DNA of 64,000 nt from Patiria pectinifera (Eukaryota > Echinodermata > Asteroidea > Valvatida > Asterinidae): the NCBI GenBank assembly GCA_029964075.1, contig CM057147.1, positions 25,255,513 through 25,319,512 on the forward strand, given 5' to 3'. Position numbers and translations under genes: made by a program. The notes under the pieces were generated by a model. It did no database searches. It saw only the letters and a program-made list of their open reading frames with translations, and was not told the origin of the DNA. Below, in pieces: positions 1 to 12,881 of the stretch. The first letter of the stretch is position 1, and each line of letters begins with the position of its first letter.

Positions 1-1640
1 TCTTCTTATTATTTTCTCAGCTTTTTTTTTTATGCCTACGGCAAAAGGGGGGGGGGAGGTGTCCCGTGGCACTGTCATCTATATTTAGTACAGATAGTGT
101 ACTCTGATAATGGCCCGAAAATGTAGATTATCGTGAAATGCAACACCGATCTCTGTTTGTGGAGTAAGACGATGATGGCATACCGGTATGAAGCCAGATG
201 ACACCCACCATGGCAAACAAGTCATTTACCTCCAGAAAAGAAGGGGAAATATGGACAGCGGGGAGGCAAGTGATATGCCTGTGTCCTCACATGAATCGGC
301 CCATTAGACGGATCAAGTTTCCTGGATCCTGCTTTCAGTTGGAGATTTTTCTTCTTCTCATCAATCATAGAATGAGACAGTTGTCATATGAAAGGCTGTA
401 TAAATAAACTTGATTAACGGGAAAAGTTGGACATTAAGGATAGGAACCCGAGATCAATGTGGTAAACGTTGAGCATAACTTTCACGCACCGATTAATCCT
501 AACTTCCTAGCTAGGGTACGTGAAAAATCATATTAAACTTGGAATATTCAGGATTGTCGGGTTAAATATTAAATAGTTCGCAGGCACTTTACAAGAGCTG
601 CGGCCTCTCCCCTTTATGTATGCGTTATCACACCAGAGAAAAAAATCACAGCATTGATCTTGGTCTGACTTTATGTTGAAAACATCAAACATAATTAATT
701 TAACACATTTGATTCTTAAGATTAACAGGTATACATCCTTTAAAAAAAAACAAATCTTGTCCTTTTTTAAAACAGAAACAGATCTTGATGGCAACATTTC
801 TGAAAACAAGTGTTAACATTTATGTTCCATTTAATTATTTTTTTTAATATGTGGACTGATTGAGATATTTTTGTTAATTTTTTTAAAAGTGTAAGTGTCT
901 ATATTAGACTTTCAATGTGGATTTACAACATCTTTGGGATTTTCATCCCTTTATAATTCTTCTCAATTTGAAACCATCAAGAAAAATGATCAAGTAACAC
1001 ATTTCTGATAAGATTAAAATGTTTGCATGGTGAGGCCATAAAAAAGAAGAAGTTATTTGCGATGTCACCATGTGACAATCAATCTATTTTTTAAACATGT
1101 TTCTAAAAACAGATTTGAAAAGAAATTGGAATTGCTTTGCAACATATCAAATGTCAAGTACTTAAACATTACTGTTGTCAAGGAATATGTTAACAGTCTT
1201 CAAATTGTCATTTTCCACTACACTGCTTCCATATAATCCAAACATGTCGCGACTGTCTATTAATTTGGCGTGACCAAAAATAGACTTCCATCTCGGTTTG
1301 CGACAGAAACACCAATCTTGATAAAAATCCCATTTTCTTTGATAAGATCGCTCCTGTCAGAGAAGTTCATTTAACTAAAAGGCCTCTTCCATCACATGAG
1401 CTCTTTACGATGTTTGTGCCCTGCGACAGCCTTGTTTCCTAATAAAAGACCTGGATTTTTCTGGGGGGGGGGGGAGCCTTTGCAGCTTCAGTTCACAATG
1501 TGATTTCACCAAGACTCAGGATGTGGCTAAGAACAAGACAAATCAAAATTGCTTTTCATTGCAGTAAAGTAACAAAAACAGGAAATTCTATGAAGCTATG
1601 AAAGACATCATGCTGTACTTACATGCCAATGTTTTTTCAC
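1..1640. other. No gene seen
   Basis: AT-rich, no convincing exon or structured element. A G11 run lies near 1463. A short stretch at 1650-1715 resembles the family-I MITE end (AACGAGGAAATC...GAGGAAAAGTTGCATCCCTG). Confidence 0.5.
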
Positions 1641-1959
1641 ATTTTATTGGCAAAAGTAGGAAGTGTAAAACGAGGAAATCAGCTGACCTGAGGAAAAGTT
1701 GCATCCCTGTACATTGCTACCATACAATCAAGTTCCACTCAATCTCCACCGAGCTTCACACACAAAATTTCAAAAATATTTTGCCCGGAGATAGAATTGA
1801 TTGATTATAATTTGAATGGAGCAGTGCATGCAGAATGATCATAGACTTGCACACCAGTACCCTTAGCTTTTAAACTATTGTTCAACCCATACATACAAAT
1901 GCGGTGCGTCCATGTAGAAAACTGAGTTTGATCAAGCGCACTCAGTACATAACAATACT

Positions 1960-3900
1960 AGCATGTTGATAACACATACTGGTAACCAATGACAATGTGT
2001 ATTCATCTCCTTGTTATTATCCAATACCTCATTCTATGCGCTGCCTGTCCACGTGGACGCACATGATGAGGCTAATTAAGAACGCAAAGTCCTCATTAAT
2101 GGTGGGCATCTGACAATAGCCAATGCCATGATCAAGTGTCATCTCACTGGTGGATTTTAATTTTTCCTCAGACTGGTCCTTACTATGATTCTATGATTCT
2201 ATTCTCTTGTTTGGTTTTAATCTATAATGTAACAGTTTTGTAAATGTAATGACAACACTGTAAATAATGTCACAAGGCTGTACTGTACACAGTTGGCAAA
2301 GTAAATATGAGGCAATGTGCATGATGACAATTAAAAACAAAATGTTTTTCATGAAACTATGGAAGTATAATTGTTGAAATCCATTTCATTATCCATGGTT
2401 TCATTACACGGCCTACCAGTCCACATAGCAAGCAGATAGGCTTAAAGATACAGTCCATCATTTGTAATTTGTGCATTTTGTTCGTTTAAAGCAACAAAAG
2501 TGTTCAAAATCTAATGAAGGATACTGAAAAACTAACCTGATAAAGTTTCAGCTCAGCTTCAGTTGTATATTCCGAGAAAAACAGCATTCTAGGATCTCAA
2601 TTTCAAATCAAAAGTTGCTGAATCATGTTTTGAATTGTTCTGAATTGCAGCTATACGCGATGTCGCGCACTGATCAGACGAATTATAGCAACCGCGCGCT
2701 CCTGTGCGTCGTGCCAATGCTTGCGCGCGCTGCGCCTAATAACAAAACGAAATTACTAATTTAAATTTTCCTACGGTGCTTCTTAAGACGCACCGTTGGA
2801 AAGGCCTTCTTTCGTTGATTACTTCAAAATAATAGCTTGCCAGAAAGATTAATTTCACAGGGAGTTTAGTCCGCTTACTATCTTTCAACCAAGTATGTTT
2901 TTCAACAATAATATGCCAGTTACTTTTTCGGATGGCTGCAAATGATGGACTATAGCTTTAAATAGTTGCATCACATACAGTGGCCATGCAACAATGCCAC
3001 TATTTCTGTCTTGACAGTGGACCGTTGAATTTCAATTTTTCAACCGACTGTTTTGTACCATGATGCAATTCTCTTATTTTGTTTGTAACCTAATTTTGTA
3101 AATGCAATGCCAACTTTGAAAAGAAACAAAGTCAAAAGGCAACAATGATGTGCCTATTTCATAGACTAACCTTGAATTTTTCTCCCGATAAAAAATAAAT
3201 GATGATTACCACTATGAAAAGTCTTCAAGCATGGAGCATGAATAACTGTTCCACTCCTTCTCTTTATCCGTGACCACATTCTCCATGATCTACGGGTCCG
3301 CAGGAAGCAAATTAGGCCTAATTAAGAACACGATGTCATCATTAATGCCCGCCTTCTGAAAGCAGTCAATGCCACATGATTCTGCCTTGCCATCTCACAG
3401 GTGGTTTTTAATTTCTCCTGAGACTGTTCCCGACCATGTTTCTACTCTCTTGTTTTTATCTCACGTGGCCCAGTTCATCAATAGCAATGCCATCATTATA
3501 AATAAAACTCCCAAGGTTATGATGCTCCTATTTCAAAACTACCGGTACCCTAGATATTTTCCTCTGATAAAAAAATGATGATATCCAAAGAATGAAAACT
3601 CTTCAAGCGTGGAACATGCATCGTTGTTCAACTCCTCCATATTATCCTTGGCCTCGTTAAATGACCTATCGGTTCACAATGGAAGCAAATAGCGCTTCAT
3701 TACTTGAGCTTCATTACTTAATTAGGTACATCGAGAACATAGAATCCTCATTTAGGGTGGCATATGTGATGGCAGGTGATGCCAAAATTCTGTCTTGTCA
3801 TCTCACAAGTGGATTTTCTTTTAATTTTTCTGGACTAAAGTTCTGTTTTTGAGAGTCTAGATCTGAGTGGGAGTTTCGTCAAAGCAAGGCCAATGATGTA
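1960..3900. repeat. Degenerate ~360 bp tandem repeat, about four units
   Basis: The landmark TAATTAAGAAC...TCATTAATG recurs near 2073 and 3309 and in diverged form near 3713. Other shared landmarks are CTTCAAGC(A/G)TGGA (3223, 3601) and ATCTCAC(A/T)(G/A)GTGG (2140, 3393, 3805). Removing the 516 bp MITE insertion at 2442-2961 makes the spacing about 360 bp, so unit 2 is the interrupted one. Confidence 0.65.
2446..2957. mobile_element. MITE family A, copy 1 (TTAA target site)
   Basis: 512 bp with inverted ends AGATACAGTCCATCATTTG and CAAATGATGGACTATAGCT, flanked by TTAA at 2442-2445 and 2958-2961. The interior has GCGC-rich blocks (GATGTCGCGCACTGATCAG, GCTTGCGCGCGC) shared with the two other copies. 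It is inserted in the tandem repeat. TTAA sites suggest piggyBac-type mobilisation. No coding capacity. Confidence 0.8.
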
Positions 3901-6900
3901 AACAACGCCTCCACAAAAACTCTGTGCATTTGTATAAGACGATACATCATTACTGAAATAGCCAGCTGCAGTACATGTACATGCATTTGCATGATGCAAA
4001 TGGTGATTTTATTTATTCAAATCGATTCAAAATGCAAAATGTAAGCTCACAAAATCTGCAGGCTCTATCTGTCAAGAAGTTATTTCAGCCAACTTGCTGG
4101 CCTCATCTAGAGTGCAGTTTTGTGATGTGCAGACCATGTCACATGTGATTAGTGCATGCACTTAGAATCATACAAAACTTTTTTGTTTTCTGTTCTCAAA
4201 CTCATGCTTGTAAGTGATGATGTAGAGCGACATAGCGAGACTGATTTGAATGGGGGTGTGGCAACAGATTTGTAGAAAGACAGGACAGCCCTCCGTGCTG
4301 AAAGGTAACCAGGCATTTTTTTCTGGTTTGCAAGCTGCTGCAAAATTAAAAAGTGTGAGTGTTGGGGGGGGGGGGGCTGGACACCATCTAACTTTTGGAG
4401 ACACTTTTCAAAGCAAAAGATCTTGGACACTATTGCAAAATGGGTGGTGCTCTTTGATGCAGCATACTGGCTGACAGATATATGATTTTGCTTACAGGAT
4501 GACGATTGTGCCAGCAAAAAAATATGGGGGGGGGGTGTTGACACATTCACACCCCTCCTCTGGCCATCGGGATGGGCCCTTGTTTTTTTATCTTGGTGTT
4601 TCAATTGTCCCCGATGAGACTGATTTTCCATAATCTCATTTGAACTCACAACAAACATGCACAGTACAGATAAGTATTTTGAGTGAAACTACTGGCCTGA
4701 TCAACTATAGCCAAAAAAAACCATTACAGCAGAATAAATTCTATACCAGAGAACAATTGTTAGTTAACTAGACTCTGTAAACAGTATGCCAACCAATTTG
4801 CACATTTATGCATACCTGTTTGTACATGTGTTCGCTTTCATGCACTTCAACACTGTTTGTATCAACAATGAACATGGTTAAGCAGAAACTATATAAATAG
4901 ATGGTGTCATTTCCGACCTGAAGCAACACTTGTCTCGGGACAAGCTAGCATCCCAGGTGTTGACTTAAAGACGTGCGCAAGAGAGACGCATGCAGAATTG
5001 ACTTGCAGTGCCATTTGAACTTTACTTCAAACCCTGTATGCAAACAATTGCTGTAGTGTAACAAAAGCTAGCTTTACAAGCACCAACTGCAGAACTTGTT
5101 AAGATCCGAGATTAAAAAAAAACCTTCAAACCTTTCAAATCAGTATCTCTGATGTATATGTATAACTGATACATTGGACAGAATTCATAGAATTAATTGG
5201 TTCTTTGTATTTCATGGATATATGGGCTCTGTGCGGGAACAACAGAGGCCCTTTTTTGACCACGTTTGAGAGCTCCAGTTGGGGTCACAGTGCGTGTGTG
5301 TACTGGGTCGTCTACAGAACACAATGCTGAAAATGAAGAAAATAACAGAGAATGAAAAAAAAAATAATAGGAAATCCTACCAGTATTAAAATAGAGAAAC
5401 TATCATGCCTGGACTTAACCGTCTGCCAAAAAAATGTGTTTGGCCTACACAATTAAGAGACAGCATGGAGGTCAGGATTTGAATCCAGATTTCTTTTCTA
5501 ATCTGCATTTAATATATGTTGTGTTTTTGACTGAACCCCTTTCAAATCCTCTTGTCACTTTCCACCCACGATTATGAACTGAAACTAGCACAAGCGTAAG
5601 TCAGGGATGAACTCTCAACAGACTTGTAGTTCAACAACGAGGACTATAAATACTCTCAGTCACTTCACTCAAAGCAACCACATTTAACACCAGCTTGATT
5701 AGGAGTATGGACTCAGCAGCCTTTACTTCTTTTTGCCTTAAGTAAAGATTTCTGACAGCCAAAAAAAAAAAAAAAAAAAAATCTGCACAAGACCCTCTTG
5801 ATCTGTAACAGAATAGCAATTCACAATTGGAATCTTCATTAAAAAGATATTAAACCGAAATAAGAGATTGGTGAATTTCCAATATTTTTCATAAAGTAAG
5901 AGAATATTTGCCAGGTATCATTGCTGCTTTATATATAAGTACCCTTTGAAAAAGCCGAACCTTTTAATAATTGCCATATTTCTATGAAACATCCAGGTCT
6001 ACAGTGTAACTTTTACTCAAATCTCAGGAGTCATTTACCATTCCTTTTTCCCCTGCTCCATAAAATATTCAAAATCTAAAAATCCCAGAAATGTACATGT
6101 ACATGTATATGCAGTCTTGTTTTGTGGATGCAAGTTATGGAAGCGTTATATTCTGGAAAGGGCATTCCCATCACGCAGATTACAGTTTTTGGAAACAGGG
6201 ATTTTACCCTAAAACATTAATGACATTTCAACCGTTTTTTTTTTTACAAAAGCAATGTCCTGAGACCAGTACAAAATTCATCACAGAATCGTCAGGTATG
6301 TGTGTTGGTGGTTGGAAGGGGGGGGGGGTGTTGTGTTGCTGAGGCCTTTTAAAAAAGTTTTGCTGGTATGAAAGAAACAGTTACATATTGCCATGGCAAC
6401 GGGCATTGCCCTACAACAGCTGAGAAAATGTCAAACATCCCTCGCTATATTTGGTGACTGTGCCCCAGTTTTATGTGGGTTTTCAAGTCAGATCCTTAAT
6501 TCTGCCCGGACTAAGGGCTGTGATTGCAAAGAAAGCACACAGACCTGCGAAGAATGGGAGCAAAATCACACTGGCAAAAACACCTGCTTTCTTTTTCAAA
6601 GCAAATGTGCCTGCAGCAAGGTTGTTAGAGGCCACACAATCTCAAAAACCTCTCTCATAAGATGCAGAATGATCCGCAAGAGTATTGGGGATTAGAAGCC
6701 ATCTTTCAGGGATCATGTCATCTAAAAGTCACTCCATTTCCAGACCGTAACGAAAAGCAATTTTTTTGGGGGGGGGTGTGGGGGTGGGGGAAAGGCAGTC
6801 CAGCAAAGTTCTATTCAACTTGTTTGTGTCATATGCTAATGAATCTATTTGGGTGTGAACAAAGATGGAATATACTAACAATGGACATACGTGTAGAACG

Positions 6901-6918
6901 CTTCCAATTAGATTGCAA
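3901..6918. other. No gene seen; homopolymers
   Basis: Contains poly-G runs near 4363, 4526 and 6319, an A21 run at 5761-5781 and alternating TACATG at 6092-6109. Open frames on the minus strand around 4149-4658 are low-complexity and not supported. Confidence 0.5.
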
Positions 6919-7008
6919 ATAATATAAAAGACAATTTGAGAGCCACAATTAAAAAAAAAGCCTTTATGACAAAAGTACTCCACAGAGTGCTTCGACTAAA
7001 TGCTTCGT
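6919..7008. repeat. 90 bp dispersed repeat, copy 1
   Basis: Matches 10886-10975 over its whole length: ATAATATAAAAGACA(A/G)TTTG, AGAGCCACAA, AAGCCTTTA(T/G)GACAAAAGTA, CCACAGAGTGCTTC and ACTAAATGCTT. No inverted ends or clear target duplication was seen. Confidence 0.6.
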
Positions 7009-7098
7009 TTTTATGAGAAAATGAAAGTCTTTAAGCATTTGATTAATCTCATTGAATGGATGAATTTGCAGTTCATTGTCCATGTTCAGTCTAAAAGC

Positions 7099-7257
7099 CA
7101 GTGCAAAGTGAATTCATTAGGCAGACGTCACAGAGAAAATCCATCAGGCAAACTCACAATGAAAATTCATGCTTCAAGGGAGTGGGGAAGCAAATTCATG
7201 AAGTCAACAACTGAAGTATCATTGTGACGTTTTGCCTAATGAGTCCACTTTGCACTG
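7099..7257. mobile_element. Short MITE with 33 bp inverted ends
   Basis: Ends CAGTGCAAAGTGAATTCATT...GGCAGACGTCACA and TGTGACGTTTTGCC...CACTTTGCACTG pair over about 33 bases with few mismatches. The 90 bp interior is non-coding. Confidence 0.65.
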
Positions 7258-7270
7258 AAATTAATACTGG

Positions 7271-7717
7271 CCCAAGACGTCAGTGATCAAGAGCAATAGT
7301 TGCAATGTCTATAGCGCCCTTGCATAACTGATTTTTTACGTTCTCTCACTAACGTCTTGGTCATTTCGTAGCAATGGGAGCGTGGGTATTTTATATAAAT
7401 CGGACCTTCTGTATAAATTTGAACAAAACGGCAGTTCCCATTTGCCGCAGTGGTCGCGCCTTCGCGACCCGTATTACTGCGTCGCAAATGTTTACGGCGA
7501 GCCATCGAACCATTTCTCAATCGCTGATTGGGTCCCTAGGAAAGCAATATGATGCTGGGTCACCGTCACTGTACGTACATGTATAAAGCCCGTATATTTA
7601 CAACTATTGGGAGCGCCTTTGAACTATTTCTTGACCGCTGATTGGTTCCGTAGGAAAGCCTACAGAGAAAATAAAGAACAATTAAACCGCTGTTACCAAA
7701 TGGCCAAGACGTTAGTG
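7271..7717. mobile_element. Element with CCAAGACGTTAGTG ends
   Basis: CACTAACGTCTTGG at 7347-7360 pairs with CCAAGACGTTAGTG at 7704-7717. A further direct copy of the end (CCAAGACGTCAGTG) lies at 7271. Inside, a ~110 bp segment is tandemly duplicated (CGCTGATTGGGTCCCTAGGA at 7522 and CGCTGATTGGTTCCGTAGGA at 7633). Confidence 0.5.
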
Positions 7718-7837
7718 CCAGTAGGGCCGCTGGTCTAATTGTTGTGCCATTAGAGGGCGTACTATGCACCATCCACTATCGATCACTAGCTTCTTGGGCC
7801 AAGACTACACTGAAATTCGCCTGGTGAAGAATCCAGC

Positions 7838-8455
7838 ACCCAATTTCACAAAACAGTGCGCAACTTACACCCTGCATAGCGAGTTATAATTGTATGCAAC
7901 AAATTTGTTGCCCAGCTGCACCATAAACTTACGATCGATTTCATCAAACTTGGCGCAGCTGCGTAACATTATAAAAATTTAAATATCTGGGACGAGGATA
8001 ATGACAGCATATTCGACAGCTGTGATTTCATTCGGTCACGAAACAGTCGTTGAATCACCTCCGCCCGCCATTCTGGAAATATTTTTTTTTCGACTTTCTT
8101 TTGAATCTTGCGGCAACTCTCAAAATTCTGTCACGAGTAAAATAGCACTTAATGTACCTCACACATAAAGCTGTGAGTGTCTTGTACCAACCTTGGTATT
8201 AGTTGTGCAATTACAGGCTCTATGACGATCACGATTTGCTGGTAAAAACGTTAATTTCCAATTGCTACCCCGTTAAAATGTTTGCGCAAGCGTCATAGTT
8301 TGTAGGGCAAGTCCCTGACTTAGGCACTATGAAACTTTCGTGAAATGTGTCATAACTAAAATGTTGTACAGCGTGAAACGTAGCGCAACTTATGTAATAA
8401 ATTATGGCTCAAGTGGAGGTATACGCCCTTGTGCAAAGTTTCGTGAAATCGGCTG
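7838..8455. mobile_element. Degenerate TIR element, CAATTTCACAAAAC ends
   Basis: Ends CACCCAATTTCACAAAACAG and GTTTCGTGAAATCGGCTG are inverted. GCGCAACTTA blocks recur just inside both ends in opposite orientation. Interior copies of the motif suggest fold-back structure. No coding capacity. Confidence 0.4.
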
Positions 8456-9731
8456 CAGGTCAACGTTTCGCTGCAAGATTTGTACAAAAAGCACAACAGT
8501 TGACGCAACAAGTACATGTAGGACTGTTTGTGACCACCAAACCATTCAATTACCAGCGCTAATAAGACAAACAAGCCTAGACAAGTTTTTCACCTTTGAT
8601 CTTTAGCTATCCTTGCTGAGACAAGTACCCCTGATCTCCAATTTGTCTTCGTGGCAAATCCCGGAGCAAACTATCAGATAAATTCATTCTTTCAAATAAT
8701 GGGCGCGCTAATGGGATACACGCTAATGGAAAAAAAGTAATCTTTCCAAAGGTCAAACCTATAAGCTGGATAAGCAATAGTTTCTTTACTTTCGGCTATT
8801 ATCAATTTTTCTGGTGATGGGCACCGGAGACAGATTCTGAATTAAAGTGAAAGTTTTGATCACTCTTGTGGAATGAGGCATGTCACTGAAGGGCGGATGC
8901 ACGGATCTAGCCAATTTATTGGTTTAAGGGAGTTAACAAAGGCAAACCTGTGAAGTGTATTAAGGATACTGTACAGAACCCAATCAATTTGCAGATAGTG
9001 GCAATGGTTGGATGTGAACCCAAGACATCACAGGTGAAAGGGAAGCCTCTCAACCCTATGTTGAATTTCAGGAATTCAAAGAAGATATTACAAGGTTTAT
9101 TCGTGTGGGTCATTCTAGAAGCATTCTGGTTTTTCAATTAGATTCAAATTCATCTGCTTTATTGGCTTATGGTTATCAATTAACGGACGCAGATAATTTG
9201 AAAACTCATTATACTGCCAACATTAGGCTGGATTAGCAAGTTGGCTGGGTGCCAATACAATTTTTTGGAGGTTGCAGGTTTCAATCCCATGCACTCCATC
9301 AATTTTTACTTTTTCTTTCTTTTTTTTGGATTATATTTTTTCTTTTTTATTCTTTAAGGAACCTGATTCCTTTCAAGATTTGAAGATAAAAGAGAACATT
9401 AAACAAGTTGCAAGCCGAGTTTCGTTTAATCTAACTTTCCTCTATTCATTGTTTTGTGATATTACATTTATTATGTCATCATGAGTTCAATCACAAACAG
9501 CACGCCTGGTTGCATGCCCTACCACGGCCCAAATCTGATGATACTGAGGTCAGGATGTGTCATCAAGGTTCAACAGTTACACGTTGCGCTACATACAAAT
9601 GTTTGGGCCTGATCAACTATTACTTACATGTAGGCGATTCACAATGCAGAAAAGCTGCCACTTTGTTGCAAAAAAAACAACTTATTTTCCCCCCAGTGCA
9701 TTCTGAACAGAATTCCAAACTGAACAGTGTA
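8456..9731. other. No gene seen
   Basis: AT-rich sequence with oligo-T tracts near 9318. No repeat pair or exon was recognised. Confidence 0.5.
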
Positions 9732-10540
9732 CAGGGTGTCCCAAAAACAGTTGTGCAAGCAGATGTCCTTTATAATTTCTCAAAAACTATTTTAATATGA
9801 GTATTTCATCTTGACGGAGCATATTAATTATGCTCTTGGAAATATGGAAATATGTTCGTGCAAACCAGAGATCTAACGGATAATAAAAGGCTATGCGTTT
9901 TTTTCACCCATTCCAATGGGATGGGATTTACACAGTTAAAAAAGTGAAAATTGAGGCCCGTGACAGTCTGATGCACTGATATCACTAATAACTGTGTAAA
10001 CCAGGGTGACCGTTAATTTGTTAAAAAACGAGTTTGATAGAAAATTTAACAGAATGGTTATTTTGGCAGATTTCTGGCAGATTTCTGCAAAAATGGTTAT
10101 TTGACAGAAAAACAGCAAATTTAAACAAAAAAGTGTACATTTGTTTTAACAAAGCTTCAATCCTTTCAAACAAACCCTTGCATAATGGGGCAGGTTGGCT
10201 GGTCTAGGTGCTGAGGTTCACTGGGAGAAGGACTTCGTTGTGGCCAGATCCGCATTTTGCCCGAAATTTACCAATATCATACTATCTTTATGTGACTATA
10301 GATTGTTTATAATGTAATTTGAACCTTAATTAAGGCAATACTACCAATCTGCATGTGAGTTTAAGTGTTTATAGTGTATTTTGAATAATTCTGGGGAATT
10401 TGGAAGATTTTTGATAAATCTGACAGATTTTTGATGTGCATTTTATAGCAGACTTTGGTTCTGACCTTACGGTCACCCTGGTGTAAACTGTGTACAATGT
10501 ATATGAATTGCTTGCACAACTTTTGGGGGGACACCCTCTG
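9732..10540. mobile_element. TA-flanked element with nested insertion
   Basis: Ends CAGGGTGTCCCAAAAACAG and ...TTTTGGGGGGACACCCTCTG are inverted, with GTTGTGCAAGCA/TGCTTGCACAAC just inside and TA on both sides. That fits a Tc1/mariner-like MITE of about 320 bp. A second element (10001-10481) is inserted in it. Confidence 0.65.
10001..10481. mobile_element. Nested 481 bp TIR element
   Basis: Ends CCAGGGTGACCGTTA and TACGGTCACCCTGG, flanked by a TGTAAA direct repeat (9995-10000 and 10482-10487). The interior is AT-rich, with repeated CAGATTT(C/T)TG motifs. It sits inside the 9732-10540 element. Confidence 0.65.
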
Positions 10541-10619
10541 TATTGATACATGTATTTCAAGTTCAACAGGAATGTCTGTTTCCAAATTCAAATACCCCTT
10601 CCAGTGAAAGAAAACAAAT

Positions 10620-11015
10620 CAGCAGTCACAGACCCAGAGAACAAGTAACAGATGCACTATCCAGATGAATGTCAGAAGTTACCTCAGCCCTAAACACACT
10701 CCATCAACTTGAAGGGTTAAGTAATTCCCCCACACGGACATGACAGTTTGCCGTTAAGATACGCGGCGAGGCTCATGGCGTTAGCACTTGACAGGTAATG
10801 AATTCCTGAGAGGAGGAATGTCAAAGAAAGGCGCGCTCAGACAAAAAAAGGAAAGTGACCCGGCGTCAAGGATTACTGTTACATCATAATATAAAAGACA
10901 GTTTGAGAGCCACAAATAAAAAATAAGCCTTTAGGACAAAAGTATTCCACAGAGTGCTTCCACTAAATGCTTTGTCATTTCAAGACAATTCTTTCCAAAG
11001 CTTTTAGCGAACATT
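10620..11015. repeat. Duplicated block 1 with 40-bp identical core
   Basis: Matches 14718-15015 in the same orientation. Bases 10714-10753 are identical to 14802-14841 (starts GGGTTAAGTAATTCCCCCAC, ends GACAGTTTGCCG), and CCCTAAACACACTCCATC is also identical. The match resumes after a 90 bp insertion (AGACAATTCTTTCCAAAGC versus AGACAATCCTTCCCAAGG). No inverted ends and no open frame common to both. Confidence 0.65.
10886..10975. repeat. 90 bp dispersed repeat, copy 2
   Basis: Same sequence as 6919-7008. It interrupts the duplicated block at 10620-11015, which is uninterrupted in its partner at 14718-15015, so it looks like an insertion. Confidence 0.6.
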
Positions 11016-12881
11016 AATAGGAAGTCAACCATGAAGTCCAAGAACTTTAGTACACAAATAATGAACGCTGTGAGCTATAGTGCAATGGTAAGAATATTTT
11101 TATGAGAAGACAGATGCAAAGTTCCATTCGCCTCGTGGATTTGCCTCGTGGAATGGAACATTCCATCCGTCACCGAATCAAATGATTCTTTCCACTGCAC
11201 GAATGTGAACCGTTCATTATTTGTTTTATACAACACCTGAATAAATCTTTGTCATCTGATTGGTCAGAGCTGTCAAAAGCGTGCAGGTGCAATAAACTTC
11301 CATTAACCGTGGAATGGAACTTTTTGTCGTGCAGCCGCGCCGTGCGTCGGGACAAATAATTCAATGATATGTGATCAACGACCCGCCAATTAGATGACGG
11401 GGATTACATTATGAGTTGAATATGCTTTGAAGCAGTTCAGTGACATTCATGCTTCATGCCAACTGAAAGGAATATTCTGTACTGGTGAAGCAGCAACAGA
11501 GCAGGAAGGACAGTGGGTAGATAAGATTAGAGTTCTTTGTTGTTTTTTGGGTACTGAGGGAGACAGGGAAGGGGGTTGTATAAGGTCACATCTTTTGAGT
11601 GGCAGCACGAAACAAGCATGCCCGTGCACCTACGAGTAGAATTTGCAAAGCAGAGAGCAAAAGCAAATATTGAGAGACGGTACATGTACATGTAACGTCG
11701 CTTTCAATTACCACAGAAAACAGGGGAGCCACTCGAAAGACCATAGATCTTGATTTGGGCTTCACGTTTGGACAAATATTCCATCCTCAAAAGAGGCACC
11801 ACGCATCCAACTGATTGCTCAAAAATTATGACCAAAAATAACGAGCGTTGCATCAATTTGCTCTTTCTATCAATTTGCACTCTCTGTTACTCTCAGGTTG
11901 TCATGGCAATGTGATGAGAATTTTGTTTGTCTGTTTTTTTTAATTGGTTAAGGAAACTCAATACATTGCAGCGAGGAGTATGATTTACTGCGGAGAGACG
12001 ACGACAATGAATTATGTAAATAGACGGCTGGGGGCTGCGAGCGCTGGACACAATGGATGACAATTTGAAAATTGAATTTAGTCGGTGTACGAGATTGTAC
12101 CGGAGAGTAATTTGTGATGTGATTGTGATAATCACATCCCAGTCTGCAAGTACATGTAGTTCATTTCATGTTCATTTTTAGCAGACGGAGTCGGGTAAAT
12201 CTGAAATGCTCCTTAGGGAATACTCCCTCATGTCTGTCATTATAAATATATTTAGGGAATACTTCCTCAGCATGTCTGTTATTATAAATATATTTAGGTT
12301 TTGCTTCGAAATTAAAAAATCAAAATAGTTTCCAGTTTTTAACACCATCTCCAAAGTATCTTCATTGGGGGGGGGGGGGTTGCAGGAATATCATTTTCTG
12401 TCTCAAAAGTTATATTTAAAATCCACCACATTGTGTAGGCCTATGCATTAATTTTGTCAAGCGCAAATAACTGAAAGAAAAAAAACATCTTTCAACTTTG
12501 TCAAGTGTATCGAGTATATGATAGGATATGGAAAACAGAACAACATTTTTGTAAGAGTTTTGCAACAAATTTGAAACAATTATATTTCACTCGCTGTATT
12601 TTGGAACCTTTGTGAAAAAAATATCTGTTTCATTTCAGTATTGTTAATGCCTGAAATGATGGCAACTCAATAAACTATCAAGTTTCTATGACAACAAACA
12701 ACCTAAAACGCTTCACAAAAATATTGACCTTTAGGATCAATCTCGTGACACTCCTTCGACCAAACATAACACTCGAACAAAATATCACAATATTAGCTGT
12801 CAAGGTCCATCTTGTAATACTCCCTCGACTAAACAATGCATCACAAGTACTGACTTTCAGCATATTCAGGTTTGTCTCGTG
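11016..12881. other. No gene seen
   Basis: Contains a short tandem duplication near 12210-12300 (TTAGGGAATACT(C/T)CCTCA...GTCTGTTATTATAAATATAT, two copies) and a G13 run near 12367. Otherwise unassigned. Confidence 0.5.

Noticed and set aside
4149-4658. 169-codon minus-strand open frame
   Set aside because: Spans poly-C/poly-G runs, composition is non-coding and no homology or splice context was recognised.
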